Assembly: GCF_035222275.1 (NCBI RefSeq)
Contig: NC_085881.1
Span: 2,170,001-2,234,000, forward strand
DNA length: 64,000 nucleotides
DNA from: Podospora bellae-mahoneyi
Lineage: Eukaryota; Ascomycota; Sordariomycetes; Sordariales; Podosporaceae
Reading direction: 5' to 3'
The notes under the pieces are model-generated. The model did no database searches. It saw only the letters and a list, made by a program, of their open reading frames with translations, and was not told the origin of the DNA. A program made the position numbers and the translations under genes. Positions 33,266-44,131 of the stretch are shown here, one piece after another (within the stretch, counting starts at the first letter, position 1; each line of letters begins with the position of its first letter).

Positions 33266-33590
33266 TCAAATCCCCAGCATCACCAATCCAACCATCATCC
33301 CCCAAAACACACTCCCTCCCAACACCTCCCCACCACTAACCACAACCCCCGTACTCCCACTCCCACTCCCCGTCCCCTTCGGCACCATCCCCCCCTCATT
33401 AACTCGTCGTCGCCATCCCCGCTGAATTCACCACCCTCCTCCCCCCCAACACCCTCAACATCCCCGCCGCACTCCTCAGCACCCCCCCCACCCCCTAGGA
33501 TCGTCGTTGGCACACTGGTGCGATGACGACAGCCTGAAACGGTTGTTGTCCCGTTCGGCAATGCTGGAGAGAATATGCATGAAATTCGCG
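33266..33590 (-). pseudogene. Possible 3' relic of a GPI-anchored protein gene
   Basis: On the minus strand one frame ending at the stop 33266-33268 reads a Gly/Ser spacer (GMVPKGTGSGSGSTG) and then a hydrophobic tail ending VFWGMMVGLVMLGI, the classic layout of a GPI-anchor signal. Upstream, another frame reads LPNGTTTVSGCRHRTSVPTT after an acceptor-like CTCTCCAG, and is Gly/Glu-rich. The two frames meet at a run of seven G, where the frame changes. No start, signal peptide or upstream exons are visible in the next 600 bp. It may be a truncated gene, a frame-disturbed gene or a chance composition effect in G-rich DNA. Confidence 0.3.
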
Positions 33591-34054
33591 AATCAAGGAG
33601 GACGGGGGTTCTTCCGGGGGGGGTTGGAAAAACGACAATAGGATACCACTAAATCTATGGATCTGAGGAGATCATAGTCCATGGCAAATGCGGCTTACAC
33701 AGAGCCTCTAAGGTCACCAGCTTCGAGCACCACCATGTTGATATGATGAATTTTGGAATCTGTAAGTGTTGAGTGTAAAGGTGTAAAACAATTTAAATAC
33801 GTCTTGCACCTGTGAGTACGTGAGCGAATCCTACATAAAATGGTACCCAATATCTCTAACATGACGACGCCAGCGCCGAGTTGTGAACGAGGTTAGGAAC
33901 AGCAGAAGATTCCGCAACTGTACAGTTTCAGAACGTTAACCCCGTGGCGCACATATCCCCATGCTATCACTGTAAAGTATCCCGCCTCTTGGCGCTTAGA
34001 ACCCCAGTTTCGTAATGACAGCTTCTAGAAACAGGAAAACCATGGCATGTTAAT

Positions 34055-34176
34055 CATAAGTCGTAAGTCGGTAAAAGTCGTTAAAATTTGGTATAAGTTG
34101 TCGTAAATCGGTAAAACGGTCGTGAATCAGTATATATCATCGTATGTTGTCATGAAGCGTCATAAAATCATAAAAT
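34055..34176. repeat. Degenerate AT-rich repeat (GTCGTAAATCGGTAAAA-like)
   Basis: Units such as GTCGTAAGTCGGTAAAA and GTCGTAAATCGGTAAAA recur with looser copies after them (GTCGTGAATCAGTA, ATCGTATGTTGTCA). It lies directly after the stop codon of the SPK-rich gene, so it is probably part of its 3' UTR. Confidence 0.6.
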
Positions 34177-34196
34177 AAACAAAAATAAAAACATCA

Positions 34197-35603
34197 TTAA
34201 GACTGAGATCCCCTCCTCGCAAACAACCCCCAGAATCTGCCCTTTTCCTTGACCTCGACCGTATATGGCTTCAGCGGGAAAACAGGCTTGATGTTGTACT
34301 CGTCTTCTTCTTCCTCGCTTGGCGAGCCAGTGGTGGTGATGTACAGGGATCTGTGACTTGGCTGCCATTTCCGCTGAGGAATCTCACCAAGCTTGGTGCT
34401 GTCGGAGGAGAAGGACATGATGGATATCCGGTTGGGGGATGTCCTGGGGTGGAGGGAGGACGAGGGGCTGAGTCTTGGAATCGCGGCCATGGCGAAGTGA
34501 GCATCTGCAGTGATTGCTTCGATAGAGTTTGGAGAAGCCGGTGGTGATGGTGCGGGTTGTAATTTTGGTGAAGATGGTAGCTTTGGTGAGGATGGAGGTT
34601 TTTGCGAACTCGCTGACTTAGGTGATGCCGTTGAACTTCTTGATGAATGTTTTTCCGCGTGTTTTACTGAGCCCTTCCTCGGTAGCTTTGGTAATGCTTT
34701 AGAGTTTTTTGGTGAGGCCGGTGTTGGCTTTGGCGAGGCTGGTGTCAATTTTGGTGATTTTGGCGTTGGCTCTGGTGATGGCGAAGTCAACTTTGGTGAC
34801 GGTGCTGCTGGTTGTGGGTCTTTTGGAGTTGCAGATTTTAGCTCGCTGCTGGACGATCTCTTTGATTTGCCATCCTTGATTTCCTTCTTGGGCTGGGGCA
34901 ATGCTTTCTTGCTTGAGGAGCTCTTTTCTTGTTGGGCAGACTCTCTCTTCGGTTTGGGCGCCTCGGGCGTCTTGGGTGATAGTTTGTGCCGGTGTGATGG
35001 TGACGTCGACAAAGAACCCGGAGAAGTTTTGGATGACTTCGACAACGATGACTTGGATGATGTCTTCGAGGCCTTTGATGAAGCCCTTGAAGAATGGGAG
35101 GCCAGTGAAGAACGAGATGGGCTACCAAGCCGTCGGGACAGGCCATCTATGGTCTTGATTGTCTCAAGTCTGGAAGCATTGGAGAGACACATGAGTGACT
35201 CAAAGTCCAGGTCAAGATTCTGCTTGTGGCTAGAGATTCGCAGCAGGTTCTTGATAGCTTCTTTGAGCTTCCTCAAGACACCGTCTACTGATGAGATGGC
35301 GCGGGCTATCACTAAGGTCAGTCATGCCACAATGCCAAGACCAAGTGGCGACATACCATCTCCTTTTCTGAAGCGGTTCCCAGACTGGCGAACTCTTGAC
35401 GAATAGGCCTTCTCAACCAAGTCACGATCCGCCTTTAAAGACTCTCGCAGAACGGCTTGTTTGTCCTGAGAACAAATCGTTGTCTCTGGTGTTGGGGTGG
35501 TTGAATTTGGCTCATCGCCCCGATGCCTGAAGGCTTTGAGCAAGGAAATGCAGTTTGAGTAAGTGTCCAGCAAGGCGTGGATGCTCTTGCCAAACGCCGC
35601 CAT
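34197..35603 (-). CDS. SPK/TPK-rich protein of unknown function
   Basis: Two exons, 35357-35603 and 34197-35305, joined by a 51-bp intron, give 451 aa. I do not recognise a named family. Residues 1-140 look folded and mostly helical (MAAFGKSIHALLDTYSNCIS, LLKAFRH, ADRDLVEKAYSSRV, DGVLRKLKEAIKNLLRISSH), resembling the N-terminal domain of uncharacterised fungal proteins. From about 150 to 390 the sequence is low-complexity Ser/Lys/Pro with many SPK, SPKLT and TPxSPK units, potential proline-directed kinase sites. The C-terminus is conserved-looking again (SHRSLYITTTGSPSEEEEDE, PVFPLKPYTVEVKEKGRFW, GLFARRG). The intron junction restores a continuous helix (GDARAISSVDGVL), which supports the model. 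Confidence 0.75.
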
Positions 35604-36653
35604 GGCGTCAACTAAGATGTTTTGATGGTGGTTTGAAGATCATAAGATGGTAGTACAATGATGTAAGTTGATGATCCAAGCTCTACCAGCTGGGCGGCAG
35701 TATAACAGTCAAATATGGTTCCTGGGGTCAAAAATGAGGCTGGAAAGCGGGGCTACACCAGATATACCAGCAGTTGGACAGCAATTTTCAGGTACCAAAC
35801 TTCGTGTCTCTTGCCCTACCTTGGATCGGGTGTTTTAACTACTCCTGTAACCGCCGAGGGAACAGAACCTGCAGCTTGCGTCAGTTGAGATTCAACGACA
35901 GCCAATCATTTGCTAACGGGGGACGGGCATTCGTTAGATCAATATTCTCCAGTTAGTCAACGCTCTTTCTTTGATTTCTGCCCGTGATAGCCAGTTCGAT
36001 TGCCTGAACGAAACCCATTGAGGGGATGACTGGGTTGAATAGATGTCGACCTCAATTAAGCCCATGGCGCCGACGGCCGCGTAGTCAGAGAGGGGCAACC
36101 TACGTGGTCGCTACTAACGGTCACCTCCACAGCCTCGCGGAGGCGGGGATGCGCTGGTGGGATGCGCTGATGGGATCTTATGAGAGAGCGCTATCATGTT
36201 TGCTTGATCGCAATGAGATAGATGTTCAGTTTCTACTCACCCAAGAAAACGGTGTTGAGTGTTTTGAGATTTTCAGAAAGATATCTTGGCACGCCAAGAA
36301 ATGCTGGTTGTGTAGTTCCTCGTGTTGCCCAAGGTAGGTACCTACTGAACAGTTCTCGATCACCTAGAGTTTGGCGCATATGAATTACTTTTGACGCCTG
36401 TCAACCAAATACCGTAGGTACGGACGTGTCGGGCTTCGGAATTAAAAGAGGCTACGCGTCTGCACTTACCCACGCTTTCCACTCGAAGGCCTCGCCAAGG
36501 CAGCCATGACTGCTACCCCACGCACACCATGCAGGCCATTGTTCCAGGCCGGTGGCGATAACGCCATCCATTACTTTATCTCTTCAGAACCTCGACCCCA
36601 AATCTTCCCTCCTCCAGGCGCACCTCTACCCTAGCCGCCAACTACAACCAAAA
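35604..36653. promoter_or_regulatory. Divergent upstream region of SPK-rich gene and Ecm14
   Basis: 1.05 kb between divergent starts. A perfect palindrome TAGGTACCTA lies at 36335-36344 and a related TACCGTAGGTACGG at about 36411-36424. No gene recognised. Confidence 0.5.
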
Positions 36654-38311
36654 ATGCGATTACAACCACTAGTTTTCGCTTTTAGCCTCGCGCTGCCCGT
36701 CGATGCCGCTGCTGCTTGGATCGAACCTTCGCACCGGGACCACCAAGCCGGCCGCCTTCAGCGCAGCAACGGCTACCCTATTCTAACATGGCTGCGTGAT
36801 ACCGTCGTCGAGGCCTTCTTCGGCAAGCAGTTGAGAGATGACGACCTCGACACCTACGAAATCAACCCGGCTGTTGCTACGAGGCATGAGGGTGGCATCG
36901 TAGTTCGGTTCAACGCAACCACCTTGGAGCAGAAGCGCCTCCTCACTGACATAACCCGGACACTTCAAGCTTTCGATATCTGGTCCATCTCACACGATCA
37001 CGTCGACGCAAGAATATATAATGCCAAGATATATCTCAAGAAGATTGTCGACCAATTGCCAGATTCGATGAAGAAACCAGAAATTATGATTTACGATCTG
37101 CCCGCCGCCATCTGGGCCACGTACCCCAAGAAGACGACCGGGGGATTCAGCTCGAGTTCCCTCGATGTACTGACATCCAGGGAAGGAATGGGTAACCTAT
37201 TCTTCAAGGATTATCAGAGGCTGTCGGTAAGTCTTGGTGTCCGGGCGATTCCCACTTGATCAATAATACTCACACTCTTCAGGTCGTCACAAGCTGGATG
37301 CGGCTGCTGGAAGCCATGTTCCCATCGCTCACAGAGATGACGAGCATTGGGAAGTCATTCGAGGGGAGGGATATTCATGCCCTCCGTGTCGGCGCACGCA
37401 GCGAAGAGGAAGAAGAGGGTGGTTCGAGGAAAACCATACTTGTCACTGGAGGTCTTCATGGCCGTGAATGGATATCAACCAGCACGGTTACATATCTGAT
37501 GTGGTCCATGGTCACCGCCTACGACAAGGACCCAATGGTCACCAAGCTGCTCGATAAATTCGACATCATCTTCATCCCTATCCTGAACCCCGATGGCTAC
37601 GAATACACATGGCAGGAAGACCGGCTTTGGCGCAAATCGAGACAGGACACCGGTACAAGCTTTTGCTTTGGCATGGATCTTGACCACGCATTTGGCTATG
37701 AATGGGCCACGAATAACAAGGCGGGTCCATGCTCAGAGAACTACGGAGGCGATTCCCCCTTTCATGCCGTGGAAGCGTCGGAGCTGGCAAACTGGGCCAA
37801 GAATCAAACAGCGCAAGGGGTCAAGTTTGTGGGTTTCCTCGATATGCACTCGTACTCGCAGCAGGTCCTGTTCCCTTACTCTTATACCTGCGCTGCTCAG
37901 CCGCCCAACCTCGAAAACTTGATGGAACTTGGTGTTGGACTGGCAAAGGCCATACGGCTGTCGAGCGGGGAGGCATACACAGTGACCTCTGCCTGTGAGA
38001 GTGCTACGGCATACCGAGGAACAGACGATACCCGCGTGGAAGGCGGCGGTGGCTCGGCTATTGATTGGTTCTACCATGAAATTGGAGCCAAATACAGCTA
38101 CCAAATCAAGCTCCGCGATACTGGTAGCTACGGCTTTTTGCTACCGGCTGACCATATCGTGCCAACAGGCGAAGAAGTGCTCAATGCCCTCAAGTATTTC
38201 GGGGACTTTCTCCTCGGCAACAATGGCATTGAGAAGGGGGAGTTTGAGGGAAGTGAGCATGTCCAGAACCCGCCGGCCGATCAATGGAGTGATCTGAAGA
38301 GGCGGAGATAG
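36654..38311 (+). CDS. ecm14: Inactive metallocarboxypeptidase-like protein Ecm14 (M14)
   Basis: Secreted or vacuolar M14-fold protein needed in yeast for normal cell wall; regarded as a pseudoenzyme. Two exons, 36654-37226 and 37283-38311, give 533 aa. The signal peptide is MRLQPLVFAFSLALPVDAAA. Residues about 65-180 form a pro-domain, the rest the carboxypeptidase domain. The zinc ligands are kept: GGLHGREW (His250, Glu253) and DMHSYS (His380). The substrate-binding Asn-Arg pair of active enzymes is replaced in MDLDHAFGYEW, and the general base Glu270 of carboxypeptidase A aligns with Lys467 in YQIKLRDTGSYGF. These losses match the known Ecm14 pattern, so this is a family feature, not decay. 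An upstream in-frame ATG at 36552 lies in the leader; the chosen start gives a clean signal peptide. Confidence 0.92.
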
Positions 38312-39586
38312 AGACTTGAGGATTGCACAGGAGCGGCGTTATGGATGGGTATGGGCATCGGCATCGGCATGGGCACTGGCATTTTGTATCAGTGGTTTTT
38401 TAGGTTCCTTTTGGCAAAGCGTCTTGATGTGTATTTGCATAGCAGCTACAGAGTGATACAGCGATGCATTGGATAACTTTATGCTTTTTTCCCCCACATC
38501 ACTTGCGGTCAGTCCACTGATTCTAGATTTAGCTTTTGCATGTATCGGACAAGGCGACGGAGTTCTCGACGTTGGGCCCAAAAATAGAAAATTGGGAAAA
38601 TGAAGCTTTCTCGTGAAGCTGGTCATTGGGTATATTGGATGGAGTCCTGCGAAATAAGAGGCTGGTAGCGCACGAGGTGGTACCCGCCTGGTTCCATATC
38701 TTATCACCGGGGGGTTTGAACAGCTCACCAGGGAGTTGTCTCATCGTCGTGGGCGTGTCGCATGTTTTTTGGGGGTTTGAATTGGCTGGATTTCTTGCAT
38801 AAGCCGAGCATACAGCTGAGCCCGAGAATAGAAAAGAGAGAATCATCAGGGCATCAAAGAGCTATCTCCATATGACTTGCCCTGTGAAGCTTCAAGATAG
38901 GGCGAAAATAAGGTCTGGATAGCTTCAGGGGTGTTGCGTGTCTGCCCCGCGATCTGCAAATTATCATTTTAGAGCAGGGCAGGGATGGTCTGCAGGTGGC
39001 TGATTGGCTGGAGGGGGCTACAGGTGGGGGCCAAGCGCTCAGCTTGGAAGGAGCTGAGCCGGCGTCGGGTTGCGTCGTCTTGCAGAGACCTGCCCAGCCC
39101 ACCGCAGCCCACCTCCCACGCTTTCTCTGGGTCTCCCTTTTTGGGCCTGGCGCCGCTTTTGGTGCGGTCTTGGAAGCCCAGGAAGCCCCCAGACGCTCCC
39201 CCCGGGACATGCTGCCCTTGGCGAAGGAACAACCCAAACACCGTCCTTCTCATCTGCCCCTAGGACTCAACCACTCAAACGTTTTGTTCCCTATTCTCAT
39301 TCTCACTCAGCTCAATCAATCTCTCCGCTGATAGAAGCGAAGCCAGCACCTTTCCTTCCTTACTTTCAAGCTCGCACAGCTCTCGTTCACAGCACTTACT
39401 CTACCGCGATTGAATGACGACGACTGACGGACCCGCCGAATCTTAATTTAACGATACGGATACCCGGTTGCGATTCTCATCACCACCCCAACACCAAGGC
39501 TCACGGCAGCGACGTGGGCCCGGCGACGACTTCTTGCATCACGAATGGGAAAACTATGACGAGCGCACACACGCCTACAACCCACC
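38312..39586. promoter_or_regulatory. Ecm14 3' flank and Sec7-PH gene promoter
   Basis: 1.28 kb. Left part is the Ecm14 3' flank, starting with a short GGCATC/GGCATG imperfect repeat (38346-38382). The right 350 bases are a C/T-rich leader of the Arf exchange factor. No gene recognised. Confidence 0.5.
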
Positions 39587-42500
39587 ATGCCGTTTTTACG
39601 ACGTCGCGGCAATGTTGGCAGTGAGACGGATATGAGACGGCACTCGCTGTTTGACGCCCTGCCCGGTGTTCCCCCGTTGAAGGAGCCGCCCATCCGTGCC
39701 GAATCATCGACCTCGGACTTGCCCGCCGCCCTGACGTCGGTTGCAGAAGATGCTCCCGCACCGCCCTCTCCTGTTCCTCCCTCTCCTGCCTCGCCTACCT
39801 CGCCCATGGAGCTGCCCCGCGATAGCATCTCGGTGGCTTCGACCCACGCCCAGGAACAGCCTCGCGCCTCCGTCTCCCTTGCCCTGCCCGACGACTCCAA
39901 CAAGCACCGGCGCTTCTCCATGCTGAGATTCCGTAATGCTTCCGACTCCCAGCTAGCAGCCAAGGCGAAATTGCACGCGGCGGCCGAGAAAGCTCCTCCC
40001 ATGCCCCGCCGTACGTGCCATTCCGTTGCATTGCGCGAGCGCTCTGCCAGACAAAGTCTCCATTTCAAATTGCTTACACACAATGAGACAGCTCCCGAGA
40101 TCATCACCACGGCCCCGACCACCACGTTTGACGGAACCGCCCCTCGAAAGAAGCCATCCCGAATGAACTTTTCAATGCGATTACGCCGCTCTGGAGAGAT
40201 TTCCAGGACCGAGCTAGCCGATAATTCGAACGAGAGATTGGGCCTGGGTACAATGGGGGACAGGAGAGTGTCACTTGTTCCAGAGGAAAGCAACAGTGCC
40301 GATAGCAGCGCGAATGCAAACGGGAAGCAGAGTGTCACTTTTGACGAACCATCTCAGGCATCCTTTTCTCATGCGCCACCGGCTTATGGGGATGATCATT
40401 CATCGACGCTTGCACTGCCTGCCACCAGGTTATCAGAATCCTCGAGATCAGATGCCAGCTCAGGGGACAGGGTGTATGGGAGCACCACAGTAACAACTCA
40501 AACTATACATACTACTACCACCTTTTTCAAGCTGGGGCGGCGGAAGAAACAGACGGACTCTCTTTTCCCCATTGCCCACCTACAGCCCAAGAACAAGTCT
40601 TCGATGACGCACAACTCCAACCTCTCCAGCTCATCACTATCCGTACCGAACAGAGTCAGCACGGATAGGTCGACTGCCAGCAAAACATCCCCCAAGGGCT
40701 CCCAGCTCACGCCGACTCCTTCTAGGACACCATCTCGGAGTGGCGGGTCAGTCTCACCCAGCCAAACTGTCACATTATTTGGCAAAGGGAATGCCTCACC
40801 AGCAACTGCCCTGTTTCGGCCGAATTCAAGGCACTCTGGTCACTCTTCACCTACGAGAACTTACATCCACCGGAGGGGCCGTTCGTCGACCATGAGCTCC
40901 CTCGGCAACAATACGCCTAGGGAGTCCGTGGAGGAACATTTGACTATTCCATCAAGGACATCCATGTCGACCAGCCGCAAGAGCTTTGGTGACCTTCTCG
41001 GTCTTAGCAGATTACGACACAATACCGATTCCATATCCTCCCGGCATGGGACCCTTACCCCGGCCACCCCTGCCTCGAGCGCATCCAAGAATAACTCGCT
41101 CCAGATATCGCGTGAGTCCATCATCCTCCCGGAGCGTCGGGATGATGATACTCCCGCCAGATATCTCGAGCGGTTGTTGGAAGTTGTCAGCCGTAGTGTG
41201 GTGGCGGCTGCTCTCTCCAAGAACACCGAGCCCTTTGCACAGGCCGTGCTTCGAAGTTATATGCGTGGATTTATGTTTTTTGGTGACCCAATGGACATGG
41301 CTCTGAGAAAACTGCTGATGGAAGCCGAACTTCCTAAGGAGACGCAGCAGATCGACCGTTTTGTCCAGGCATTTGCCAACCGGTATCACGAGTGCAACCC
41401 CGGCGTCTACGCTTCACCAGACCAGGCCTATTTTATTGCCTTTTCCCTCTTGATCCTACACACCGATGTCTTCAATAAGAACAACAAGCACAAGATGCAG
41501 AAAGCGGATTACCTCAAAAACACTCGAGGAGAGGGCATTTATGAGGAGGTCTTGGAGGTCTTTTACGACAACATCACATATACCCCTTTTATTCACGTCG
41601 AGGATGATTTCGACATCAACGGAGAGCGGATCGTCCCACACAAGGTGAAGAAGAAGCCGTTCCTGTTGAATGCAGCGCCCGATCCAGCGCGACGGACGAT
41701 AAAGGAGCCCGTCGATCCATACGCTGTTATTCTCGAGGGAAAACTGGATTTGCTACGGCCGAACTTTAGAGATGTGATGCACCTGGAGGACCCGTACAGC
41801 TACCTCGGAACGGCAAAGACGCTGAACATGAAGGAGCTCCAGAAGACCTTCTTCAAGACCGGTGTCTTACAGATCGTTTCGGCAAGATCCCGACCCGATG
41901 CCTTCATGACGGAAAAGACAGTTTCGAATCCGGAGGAGGCCCATCCTGGTATCGTGGATATCAAGGTCACAAAGGTCGGGCTGTTGTGGAGGAAAGATGC
42001 CAAAAAGAAGAAGACGAGGTCTCCCTGGCAAGAGTGGGGTGCCATCCTCACAGGTGCCCAGCTCTACTTCTTCCGGAACACCACCTGGGTCAAGTCGTTG
42101 ATGCATCAGCAAAAGGACCATCTCCGAAAGGGTTGCGATGGGGATCCCTGCATCTTCAAACCGCCCCTTGAGGCCTTCAAGCCCGACGCACTGATGTCAA
42201 CAGACGGCGCCGTGGCTTTGATGGACAAGAGCTATAACAAACACAAGCACGCATTCGTGTATGTCAAGAATGGCGGGCTTGAGGAGGTTTTGCTGGCGGA
42301 AGACGAGGATGAGATGAATGACTGGCTGGCCAAGCTCAATTATGCTGCTGCTTTTAGGACCTCTGGTGTGCGCATGCGAGGTGTGATAGGAGGGAATATC
42401 GATGGTCAGGGGCGCAGAGCGCTCAGGAGACTGGATGGCGATAATGTGCAGGTGATCCAGACACCGACCGGAGAGGTGACGGTTTCGCGCAGCCGCATTG

Positions 42501-44131
42501 ACCACAAGATGGCACAGGATATTTTGGCCGCGCGGAGGGAGATCATGATGCAGAAGATTACTGATGCTGACGAGAAGCTCAAGGAAGTCGAAAAGACACT
42601 TGCCGACCAGCACCGGAATGCCCGACATCTTTCGCTTCTGACCCCCATTTCGCAAAAGACCCGCGACTCGTTGCTTTTGGCGGGTGCGAGGATTGCTGCG
42701 CAGCTGAAGTGGACGCGGATGGAAATATGGAAACTGAAGTGTCACCGTGATATTCTCTCTTTGGATTTGGAAGAGGAGCGCCAGCTTCTCGATACTCCTG
42801 CGGACTCGCAGTTGCAGGTGCCTATCACTAGGGAAGACTCGAGGGGAAGCAGCCTTACAGCCCAGAAGAGTCCTCGGTCGCCCGCTCCGCTCTCCCTCAC
42901 CAGAACCTCAACCGTCACATCGAAATCTGAAGGCTCATCGCCAGTCACCGAGGTCTTCCAGACGCCGCCGACCAGTGCGACCTCTACGAGCTTCCTTAAG
43001 CAGGAACGGACATGGGAGTCGCCGGCCGCAGTTCTTGATCAAAACGATAATCGCAAGGCCTCGGTCTCGACGGCCATCTCAGTCAGCTCTACCCCAGCTA
43101 CGCCATCTCGAAAGAGGGCCGAGTCCAGCACGACTGTTGAAAAGCCCAAGTTTGAGGAACCAGGTGAAGATGTGGATGCGGACGAGCGTGACCTGCTTGC
43201 CAAGGCTGGACTTTTGGAAGCCGCTAGCTCGGAGACCAAGTCCTCGACGGCTGGCGATGAGCCATTTGATACGCCCGAGAGGCGTGGCCGCCACTCCAAC
43301 AGCACCTCGGCCGATCGGCTCGAAAAGACGAATATCCGGCGCAGTCTCCAGCGCACCCTTAGAGAGGGCGCCGGTCACCTCTCGCACCACCGCCACCGGA
43401 AGGGCAAGGATTCGACGTCCAGTGCCACCAATGCCGACGAGGGCAGCCGCGATTCACCGGATAGCTTCCCTCGCAGCACGGGCTCCTTTGTCGTACACGG
43501 CAAGAAGGCTTCGGTGATCAACTTCAACAACGACCTCCAGATCCAAGGTCTGACGGCTGAAGAGCGCATCCGGCAACGAATGCACCGTGGCGACGACGCA
43601 GGCAGTGTTCGGACCGGCCCGAGCGACGGCACGGACTTTCAATCCATCCTCACTGCTCGGTCTGTATCCGAGCGCGAACACCGGGGATCTGCCGCCAGCG
43701 CGAGCACGGCCACGGCCCGAAGTTTCCGGGAGCTGCACAGGAAGTACTCGTCGGCTCAAGCGGCCCACAAGACCATTGGCAGCCTCGCGCTGCCGTCTGA
43801 TGAGGATAGCGATGCGGCTATCAGCTTTTCTGACGGTCGGCACACGCCCCTTCCGCCTATTGATGGGGAGGAGGAGGAGAATGCCATTTCGACGAATGCG
43901 CTGACGACAGCGTTGGAGAATGCGGTTGTGGAGGAGGAGGAGGATGATGACGATGATGATTTTCCTACCGCGAGGGAGGAGAGGAACACGGTTTATTTTA
44001 CTCCGCCGCCGGGCAGTCCGGTGAAGGAGGAGGATGATGGGGATGGGGAGGGAGATGATGGGGTGGTGCTGCAGAAGGACGGGGGGGAGAGGATGGCGAG
44101 TCCACCGCCGTTGCAGTGTGTTGGTGCTTGA
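39587..44131 (+). CDS. Sec7-PH domain Arf guanine nucleotide exchange factor (Syt1-like)
   Basis: Activates Arf GTPases in membrane traffic. Exons 39587-40010 and 40092-44131 give 1487 aa; the 81-bp intron (GTACGT donor, GACAG acceptor) is a multiple of three with no stop, so an unspliced form would read 1514 aa. The first 480 residues are Ser/Thr/Pro-rich and disordered. The Sec7 domain lies at about 490-650: the exchange glutamate is in LPKETQQIDRFVQAFANRY, followed by AYFIAFSLLILHTDVFN. A PH domain follows at about 760-905 (GLLWRKDAKKKKTRSPWQEW, AQLYFF, HAFVYVKNGGLEEVLLAED, DWLAKLNYAAAF). A coiled coil lies near 960-1040. The tail has an acidic run of Glu and Asp and a proline-rich end. 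Sec7-PH order and length fit yeast Syt1 better than Sec7, Gea or Yel1. Confidence 0.9.
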   Translation: MPFLRRRGNVGSETDMRRHSLFDALPGVPPLKEPPIRAESSTSDLPAALTSVAEDAPAPPSPVPPSPASPTSPMELPRDSISVASTHAQEQPRASVSLALPDDSNKHRRFSMLRFRNASDSQLAAKAKLHAAAEKAPPMPRRTCHSVALRERSARQSLHFKLLTHNETAPEIITTAPTTTFDGTAPRKKPSRMNFSMRLRRSGEISRTELADNSNERLGLGTMGDRRVSLVPEESNSADSSANANGKQSVTFDEPSQASFSHAPPAYGDDHSSTLALPATRLSESSRSDASSGDRVYGSTTVTTQTIHTTTTFFKLGRRKKQTDSLFPIAHLQPKNKSSMTHNSNLSSSSLSVPNRVSTDRSTASKTSPKGSQLTPTPSRTPSRSGGSVSPSQTVTLFGKGNASPATALFRPNSRHSGHSSPTRTYIHRRGRSSTMSSLGNNTPRESVEEHLTIPSRTSMSTSRKSFGDLLGLSRLRHNTDSISSRHGTLTPATPASSASKNNSLQISRESIILPERRDDDTPARYLERLLEVVSRSVVAAALSKNTEPFAQAVLRSYMRGFMFFGDPMDMALRKLLMEAELPKETQQIDRFVQAFANRYHECNPGVYASPDQAYFIAFSLLILHTDVFNKNNKHKMQKADYLKNTRGEGIYEEVLEVFYDNITYTPFIHVEDDFDINGERIVPHKVKKKPFLLNAAPDPARRTIKEPVDPYAVILEGKLDLLRPNFRDVMHLEDPYSYLGTAKTLNMKELQKTFFKTGVLQIVSARSRPDAFMTEKTVSNPEEAHPGIVDIKVTKVGLLWRKDAKKKKTRSPWQEWGAILTGAQLYFFRNTTWVKSLMHQQKDHLRKGCDGDPCIFKPPLEAFKPDALMSTDGAVALMDKSYNKHKHAFVYVKNGGLEEVLLAEDEDEMNDWLAKLNYAAAFRTSGVRMRGVIGGNIDGQGRRALRRLDGDNVQVIQTPTGEVTVSRSRIDHKMAQDILAARREIMMQKITDADEKLKEVEKTLADQHRNARHLSLLTPISQKTRDSLLLAGARIAAQLKWTRMEIWKLKCHRDILSLDLEEERQLLDTPADSQLQVPITREDSRGSSLTAQKSPRSPAPLSLTRTSTVTSKSEGSSPVTEVFQTPPTSATSTSFLKQERTWESPAAVLDQNDNRKASVSTAISVSSTPATPSRKRAESSTTVEKPKFEEPGEDVDADERDLLAKAGLLEAASSETKSSTAGDEPFDTPERRGRHSNSTSADRLEKTNIRRSLQRTLREGAGHLSHHRHRKGKDSTSSATNADEGSRDSPDSFPRSTGSFVVHGKKASVINFNNDLQIQGLTAEERIRQRMHRGDDAGSVRTGPSDGTDFQSILTARSVSEREHRGSAASASTATARSFRELHRKYSSAQAAHKTIGSLALPSDEDSDAAISFSDGRHTPLPPIDGEEEENAISTNALTTALENAVVEEEEDDDDDDFPTAREERNTVYFTPPPGSPVKEEDDGDGEGDDGVVLQKDGGERMASPPPLQCVGA

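Larger units (their letters stand above)
31890..34196. other. 2.3-kb intergenic region with pentamer repeat and possible gene relic
   Basis: Promoter and long leader of the GATA-finger gene (left), a (CCTTG)5 repeat at 32421-32445, a run of 17-18 A near 32935-32951, and a candidate GPI-protein relic at 33266-33590 (listed separately). The final 150 bases form an AT-rich degenerate repeat that is probably the 3' flank of the next gene. Confidence 0.5.

Noticed and set aside
33230-33526. Pro/His/Ser-rich open frame on the plus strand
   Set aside because: It is the complement of a G-rich region whose minus strand shows the more protein-like GPI-type tail. The plus translation is pure low complexity.
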